Source of the DNA: CAYVWB01 sp964455395
GTDB taxonomy: Bacteria; Desulfobacterota; Desulfovibrionia; Desulfovibrionales; Desulfovibrionaceae
Length of the DNA: 64,000 nt
NCBI GenBank assembly: GCA_964455395.1
Contig: CAYVWB010000001.1
Coordinates: forward strand, 62,001-126,000
Direction of reading: 5' to 3'
Below are positions 59,475-64,000 of the stretch, in pieces. Numbering within the stretch: position 1 is the first letter of the stretch; each line of letters opens with the position of its first letter. The notes under the pieces are model-generated. The model was not told where the DNA came from. It was given only the letters and a program-made list of their open reading frames with translations, and did not search any database. The position numbers were made by a program, and so were the translations under genes.

Positions 59475-60749
59475 ATGTCCCTTCCTCATACTGCGTTCGT
59501 CTCCTTGTGGTTTCCCAAGCCTTCAGAAACATTCATTTTTCGAGAGGCCGTGCGTCTGCGGGAGATGGGTTTGCCGCTCACGGCGTATGCTCACTACGGG
59601 CCCTTCCCCCGGCATCTCTCCCCGGAAATGCGGGCTTTCGATGCGGTAGAGCACCACGGCGTGCGCCACCTCCGTCATGGCGTGCGGGACCTCTTCTACT
59701 GGCGGCGGCGCAATCCGGCTGCGCTGAGACGAGTGCTGCGGGAAATACCCTGGCGGTGGTACGGCGACCTGGAGCTCCAAGGCGAGAATCTGTGGGCGCT
59801 CCATGTGGGGCTCCATTTCGCCCGGCGCGTGGCGGCGCAGGGAGTGGAGCATATCCACGCGTGCTGGGCCACGGGAGCGGCCACCTCGGCGTACGTGGCC
59901 TCCACCCTCACGGGAGTTCCTTTCAGCTTCGCTGCCCGCGCCGGGGACATCTACCCCCCAGAACCGGCGCTGCCTTGGAAGCTTGCGCAAGCCAGCTTCG
60001 TTCGTGTGAACAACGCCTTCAACATCGACTACCTGCGTGGATTCGCCGCGAAAATTCCCGGTCTCACGGCGGCTGAACGCATGGCCTGCGCCGACAAGGT
60101 CACCCTCGTCTACAACGCGTTGACCCTGAACCACGGCGGCGAGGCTGATCTGCCCATGAAGCCGCCGCACCGTTTCCTGGCCATCGGCCGGTTCGTGCCC
60201 ACCAAGGGCTTCGATTATCTGCTCAAAGCGTTGAAAATGCTGAAGGATGAAGGTATGGACTGGCGGCTGACCCTGGTCGGCGATGGTCGCGAGCGCGAAC
60301 CCCTCAAACGGCTCGCCGGCGAGCTGGGCCTGACCGAGCGGGTCACCTTCCCCGGCTACGTCACCCATGAGCGCGTGGACCGGCTCATGCTGGACGCCGA
60401 CGTCTTCGTCATGCCGTGTTGCGTGGCTCCTGACGGCGACCGCGACGGCATCCCCAATGTCATCATGGAGGCCATGGCGCACACCGTGCCTGTGGTGGCC
60501 AGCGATGTGGCCGGCGTGAAAGAGGTGGTGCGCGACGGCGAAACAGGTCGGCTGACGCCACAACGCGATGTCCCCGCGCTGGCTGAGGCCTTGCGCTTCA
60601 TGACGGCGGATCGGGACCGCGCCAAGGCCCTGGCCGAGGCCGGTCGGGAGCGGGTGTTGCGGCTCTTCGACCCGGAGACGAACTGCCGCCGCCTCATCGA
60701 ACTTTTCAGCGAACACCGCCGCGCGCCATCGCTCCCCGCTGCGACTTGA
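59475..60749 (+). CDS. Family 4 glycosyltransferase (GT-B fold)
   Basis: ATG 59475 gives 424 residues. An N-terminal domain with FVSLWFPKPSETFIFREAVRLREMGLPLTAYA is typical of GT4 transferases that recognise lipid-linked acceptors. The C-terminal half starts FLAIGRFVPTKGFDYLLKALKML, with GYVTHERVDRLMLDADVFVMPC and the nucleotide-sugar site DGIPNVIMEAMAHTVPVVASDVAGVKEVV (near residue 318-346). Cytoplasmic face of the inner membrane is likely. The donor is unknown. It stands alone between rnr and a DUF4126 gene. Probably surface polysaccharide synthesis. Confidence 0.88.
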   Translation: MSLPHTAFVSLWFPKPSETFIFREAVRLREMGLPLTAYAHYGPFPRHLSPEMRAFDAVEHHGVRHLRHGVRDLFYWRRRNPAALRRVLREIPWRWYGDLELQGENLWALHVGLHFARRVAAQGVEHIHACWATGAATSAYVASTLTGVPFSFAARAGDIYPPEPALPWKLAQASFVRVNNAFNIDYLRGFAAKIPGLTAAERMACADKVTLVYNALTLNHGGEADLPMKPPHRFLAIGRFVPTKGFDYLLKALKMLKDEGMDWRLTLVGDGREREPLKRLAGELGLTERVTFPGYVTHERVDRLMLDADVFVMPCCVAPDGDRDGIPNVIMEAMAHTVPVVASDVAGVKEVVRDGETGRLTPQRDVPALAEALRFMTADRDRAKALAEAGRERVLRLFDPETNCRRLIELFSEHRRAPSLPAAT

Positions 60750-60797
60750 CCTCGCCTCCCCGCTGCGACTATTCTCTGACACAATGGGAGGCGCAGT

Positions 60798-61646
60798 ATG
60801 CAAGAAAATTTCGTCCTCAACGATATCGTTCAGAACATTTCCTTGTCCATGGGCGCGGCCTGGGCCAGTGGCCTGAACCTTTACGCCACCATCGCCGTAC
60901 TCGGCATCATGGGCGCCACGGGGAACATGGCGCTGCCCCCGGAGCTGCAGATTCTCACGGCGCCGGGCGTCATTTTTGCGTCCATCGTCATGTATGTGGT
61001 CGAATTCATTGCGGACAAAGTCCCCGCTTTCGACACCGCGTGGGACTCTGTCCACACCTTCATCCGGATCCCCGCCGGCGCCATCCTCGCCGCGGAGGCC
61101 ATGGGCCCCGTCAGTCAGGAAGCGATGCTCGTGGCGGGGATTCTGGGCGGCGGCCTCGCCGCGGGGACTCACGCCACCAAGGCGGGCGCGCGGGTGCTCA
61201 TCAATGCTTCGCCCGAGCCCGTCACCAACTGGGTCGCTTCCATCACGGAGGATGTCGCCGTCATCGCAGGGTTGTGGACGGCGCTCACGTATCCGTGGGT
61301 CTTCCTCATGCTGCTGGGGCTGTTCGTCATTCTGATGGCGTGGTTGCTGCCCAAGATATGGCGTGGCGTCGTCAAGCTCTTCAGGACGATAGCGCGTTGG
61401 TTCACGGGGGCGCCCACGCCGGCGGCCCCGGCGCCTCCACCGCCGCCGCCGGGCGCGGTCACCTCCGGCGTATCCGTTACCGCAGCGTCTTCAGCCACAC
61501 CGCCGGCAGCGTCGGCAGCTCCTGTGTCGTCACGGCAAAGCGATGTGCGCGTCCGCCTGGACGAGCTCGACGCCTTGCGTCGCGAAGGACGTCTGGAGGA
61601 AGCCGAATACAAGGCGTTGAGAGCCAAGGTTTTGGAATCGTTGTAA
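60798..61646 (+). CDS. DUF4126 membrane protein with SHOCT-like tail
   Basis: 282 residues. The membrane part (about 1-195, five or six helices) has ASGLNLYATIAVLGIMG, VVEFIADKVPAFDTAWDSVHTFIRIPAGAIL and GGGLAAGTHATKAGARVLINASPEP, matching DUF4126, a family of unknown function. A Pro/Ala-rich spacer (APPPPPPG) follows. It ends with DELDALRREGRLEEAEYKALRAKVLESL, resembling the short SHOCT domain that usually mediates oligomerisation. GGAGG precedes ATG 60798. Convergent to the binding-protein gene. Confidence 0.83.
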   Translation: MQENFVLNDIVQNISLSMGAAWASGLNLYATIAVLGIMGATGNMALPPELQILTAPGVIFASIVMYVVEFIADKVPAFDTAWDSVHTFIRIPAGAILAAEAMGPVSQEAMLVAGILGGGLAAGTHATKAGARVLINASPEPVTNWVASITEDVAVIAGLWTALTYPWVFLMLLGLFVILMAWLLPKIWRGVVKLFRTIARWFTGAPTPAAPAPPPPPPGAVTSGVSVTAASSATPPAASAAPVSSRQSDVRVRLDELDALRREGRLEEAEYKALRAKVLESL

Positions 61647-61724
61647 AAATCACATGACGATGTCAGGCTCGCCGGTGTGGTTGCAGCACGCGGACGGGAG
61701 CCCGACGGCAGCTTGCGTCAGCGC

Positions 61725-62549
61725 TCAGTCCGAGGCTCGCGACGGCGTGACAGGCGGCGTATCGTCGGGCAGCCACTCTGCATAGATGCGGGCGTAGGTT
61801 CCATCGTCCACCATGGCTTGAAAGGCATCGCGCCACCGCGCCACGATGTCGGGGGAGGACTGCTTGGAAAACGCGATATAGAGATCAACCTGTTTGAACA
61901 CCAGGGCCGGCGTCAGGTCTTTGGGATCGTAGCCGGCGGCCCGCGCGGACCCGGCCATGCCCACGTTGGAGCCCGCCACCAGGGAGAGCCGACCGCTCAT
62001 GAGCTTCTTGACGTTGATGATGTTGTTGGCGGCGCTCTGGAGGTTGGTGAACCCCCGTTCGAGAAGGAAGCGCTCCCGCGCATCGTCATGATAGGCGCCG
62101 ATGCTGCGCACGCGTCGGGCGTCGTCCAACGTATTCAAGTTTTCAGGAACATTGTTCTTCTTGGCGTAGAGCACCCACTTGACGCGCAAGAGCGGCCCCA
62201 CCCAGTGAAACTTGGCTTCCCGCGCCGGCGTGCGCGTGGTGGAAAAGAGCGCCACGTTGGGCAGGCGTTGCAGTGCCTGGTAGCCGCGCGCCCACGGCGC
62301 AATCTGGATAGGCGTTTCGTCCTGAAGGCGGCGCTGGATTTCGCGAACCATCTCCACGCTCAAGCCAGTGAGTTCGCCGTCGCGCATGAAGTTGGCGGGT
62401 GGGGATTCCTCCGTGAACACCTGCAGCGGCTGGGCGAAGACGCTCGGCGCCTGCAGGGCGCAGGCCACGATCAACACGCCGAGGCGGACGCCTGCGAGGG
62501 CGACGCGACGGAACGTCACGCAGCGGGATGAAGGAAGCGACACGCGCAT
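61725..62549 (-). CDS. Periplasmic solute-binding protein (SBP_bac_3 type)
   Basis: 274 residues. A signal peptide (VLIVACALQAPSVFAQ, cleavage after VFA) precedes LQVFTEESPPANFMRDGELTGLSVEMVREIQRRL, the start of a family 3 periplasmic binding fold. IQIAPWARGYQALQRLPNVALFSTTRTPARE and a LSVAG-like strand (RLSLVAGSNVG) follow. No ABC genes are adjacent, so it may serve as a sensory or orphan binding protein, a common situation in Desulfovibrionales. Ligand unknown, possibly an amino acid. Confidence 0.85.
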   Translation of the reverse strand: MRVSLPSSRCVTFRRVALAGVRLGVLIVACALQAPSVFAQPLQVFTEESPPANFMRDGELTGLSVEMVREIQRRLQDETPIQIAPWARGYQALQRLPNVALFSTTRTPAREAKFHWVGPLLRVKWVLYAKKNNVPENLNTLDDARRVRSIGAYHDDARERFLLERGFTNLQSAANNIINVKKLMSGRLSLVAGSNVGMAGSARAAGYDPKDLTPALVFKQVDLYIAFSKQSSPDIVARWRDAFQAMVDDGTYARIYAEWLPDDTPPVTPSRASD

Positions 62550-62764
62550 GGCGTCGCATTGTAGTGATCAATTATGGCGAGAATATGGCGTATGTCTACG
62601 GGAGGTTGGAATGTCCCGGCGGAGGACGATCCAACGCGCCGGGTGATGCCGAGGCGGGTTGCGTTTCTCCAGTGATATGGATGTGAAGCGCGAAGCGAGC
62701 CGTGTTCGAACGCCGGCCGTGCTCACGGGGAATCGTATCTCCCCCCAAATCGAGTGAGCGAAAT

Positions 62765-62783
62765 CATTCGCTGGAGGCGAATG
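62765..62783 (-). terminator. Weak terminator-like hairpin after recN
   Basis: CATTCGC at 62765-62771 pairs with GCGAATG at 62777-62783 around a five-base loop. On the minus strand it is followed by ATTTCGC, only weakly T-rich. The rest of the 260 bases before the binding-protein gene shows nothing I can name. Confidence 0.35.
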
Positions 62784-62808
62784 CCGGGGCTTCCACTGTA
62801 ATGCTCGT

Positions 62809-64000
62809 CTAGAAAGGCTTGAGCAGCGGCCCAGAGGTGGGGGCTTCTTCGCCGGCCATGCGTTTGAGCTCCGCTTCCATGGCGTGCGCGTCCAGCGGGC
62901 GACAGCGGGTGTATGTCTCGTCGCCTTCGAAGTGTTTTTCCACCAGGAAGTGTTTTTCCGCCAGCGCGGCGAGCTGGGGCCAGTGCGTGATGAGCAACAC
63001 TTGCTGCCGTCGCGCCAAGTCTTGGATGCGTTCGCCGAGAAAGGTGAGGGTGCGGCCTCCTACGCCGGCGTCCACTTCGTCGAAGATGAGCGCGGCGTGT
63101 TCATTGCGGGCGGTCAGGCTGGTGAGGGCGAGGAGAAAGCGCGAGAGCTCGCCGCCCGAAGCGATGCGGTCCAGGGGTTGGGCCGGTTGTCCCGGGTTGG
63201 GCCGCCACAGGAAGCGGGCGCGTTCGTCCACCAGTCGCGCGAGCAGGGCTTCATCATCGGGTCTGTCCGGCGGTTGAGTTGCGTGATCCGGTCGTGTGGG
63301 GCGCTTTGCGCGATTTGCGTGATTCTTTGTATCGTTAGAATTTTCAAATACTTCGGTGCTAGAGTCAGTCGTGTTTATGGCCGCATCGCGGGAGTCCTGG
63401 GCCTGGGCTGCGGCGTAGGCTTCCGGGAAGAGCGGGTGCGGCGTGAACTCCACTTCCACCTTCACCTTGTCGGAAAAGCCCAGCCCGGCGAGTTCCTGCT
63501 CCAGGCTGCGACAAAGCTCTCCGGCGGCTTCGCGACGGGCTGCGGCGAGTCGTTCCAGAATCTCCAGGAGGGTCGCTGCGGCGCGGCGTTGCGCCTTGAG
63601 CAGCTGCGCGCGATCGAGGCCGCATGCGTCCAGAAAGGAGATGGCCTCGTCGATTTCCCGCTCCAGGTCCACGATCTCGTCCAGGCTGCGCTTGAGCTTG
63701 CGTTTGAGCTGCGCCAGCTGGAAGAGCCGCGCTTCGATGGCTTCGAGGTCCGCCTCTTCGGTTTCCCGTCGCGCGGCCTTGCGCAGGGCGCTTTCCATAT
63801 CCACAAAAAATTCACGTGCTTCCGTCAATCGTTCCGCTTCGGCGGCGAACTCCTGGGGCTCAGCAGAGGCGCGGTTCAGCACGTCAAGGGCTTTGGCGAG
63901 GTCGTCCACGCCCTCCACAAGTCCGCCTTCAGCATGGCGCAGCGCCGCCAGGGCGTCCTGGATGGCGTCCTGGACGGCGGCATGGTCTTTCACGGCGCGA
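62809..64000 (-). CDS. recN: DNA repair protein RecN, C-terminal part (gene enters from beyond the window)
   Basis: The frame continues past position 64000 with no start; about 398 residues are visible of an expected 550 or more. Coiled-coil arms (LKRKLKRSLDEIVDLEREIDEAI) lead to the ABC-type head: LDRIASGGELSRFLLALTSL (signature), AALIFDEVDAGVGGRTLTFLGERI (Walker B), and QVLLITHWPQLAALAEKHFLVEK. The Walker A half is outside. RecN is an SMC-like ATPase recruited to double-strand breaks. An unusual hydrophilic, AT-richer insert (about 63235-63390, TTDSSTEVFENSNDTKNHAN) sits between the coil and the head, where other RecN proteins have a short link. Confidence 0.92.
   Translation of the reverse strand, partial: RAVKDHAAVQDAIQDALAALRHAEGGLVEGVDDLAKALDVLNRASAEPQEFAAEAERLTEAREFFVDMESALRKAARRETEEADLEAIEARLFQLAQLKRKLKRSLDEIVDLEREIDEAISFLDACGLDRAQLLKAQRRAAATLLEILERLAAARREAAGELCRSLEQELAGLGFSDKVKVEVEFTPHPLFPEAYAAAQAQDSRDAAINTTDSSTEVFENSNDTKNHANRAKRPTRPDHATQPPDRPDDEALLARLVDERARFLWRPNPGQPAQPLDRIASGGELSRFLLALTSLTARNEHAALIFDEVDAGVGGRTLTFLGERIQDLARRQQVLLITHWPQLAALAEKHFLVEKHFEGDETYTRCRPLDAHAMEAELKRMAGEEAPTSGPLLKPF

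Overview
The window is GC-rich, gene-dense and looks like chromosomal DNA of a sulfate-reducing deltaproteobacterium of the Desulfovibrionales type. This is an inference from gene content: a complete echABCDEF energy-converting hydrogenase operon, AddA/AddB-type recombination nucleases, a yebC-ruvC-ruvA-ruvB block followed by thyX and a dnaA gene without dnaN, and dprA and xerC flanking HDOD and GGDEF genes. I saw no tRNA, rRNA, insertion sequence, prophage or CRISPR array.

Layout. 1-7.5 kb: end of an unknown gene, an orphan membrane protein, then a plus-strand run cpoB-like, dprA, a small protein, HDOD, REC-GGDEF and xerC, mostly overlapping. 7.5-13 kb: a gene-free gap, a coupled PPC-domain/LarA-like pair, small envelope proteins and a methyltransferase. 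13-19.7 kb: overlapping addA-addB on the minus strand. 19.8-22.9 kb: three ATGA-coupled genes, a KaiA-like protein (pseudo-receiver plus C-terminal helical domain), KaiB and KaiC. This is the most striking content of the window, because KaiA is classically cyanobacterial.

22.9-32.2 kb: an acyltransferase-like protein, a CgeB-type glycosyltransferase, then rlmE, yebC, ruvCAB, thyX, a terminator, a possible DnaA-box region and dnaA. 32.4-39.7 kb: a UPF0280 protein, a secreted protein and a REC-PAS-kinase-GGDEF protein with eroded catalytic motifs; a queuosine-salvage (DUF2419) glycosylase homologue; metY; two cold-shock genes; an amphi-Trp protein. 39.9-45 kb: the ech operon, with a CRP/FNR-type palindrome about 205 bp upstream. 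45-50.2 kb: an 840-bp gene-free region, a Ca2+/Na+ antiporter, unknown membrane proteins and a CDF metal exporter. 50.3-55.1 kb: pstC-pstA-pstS-pstB in an unusual order. 55.5-64 kb: a Bax-inhibitor-1 family protein, RNase R with a long tail, a glycosyltransferase, a DUF4126 protein, a periplasmic binding protein and the 3' part of recN.

Several genes work together: AddAB, RuvABC, RecN, DprA and XerC in DNA repair, recombination and chromosome resolution; EchA-F in coupling H2/ferredoxin chemistry to ion transport; PstSCAB in phosphate uptake; KaiA-like/KaiB/KaiC as a putative timing or phospho-oscillator system. All assignments come from reading motifs by eye; no database search was run.
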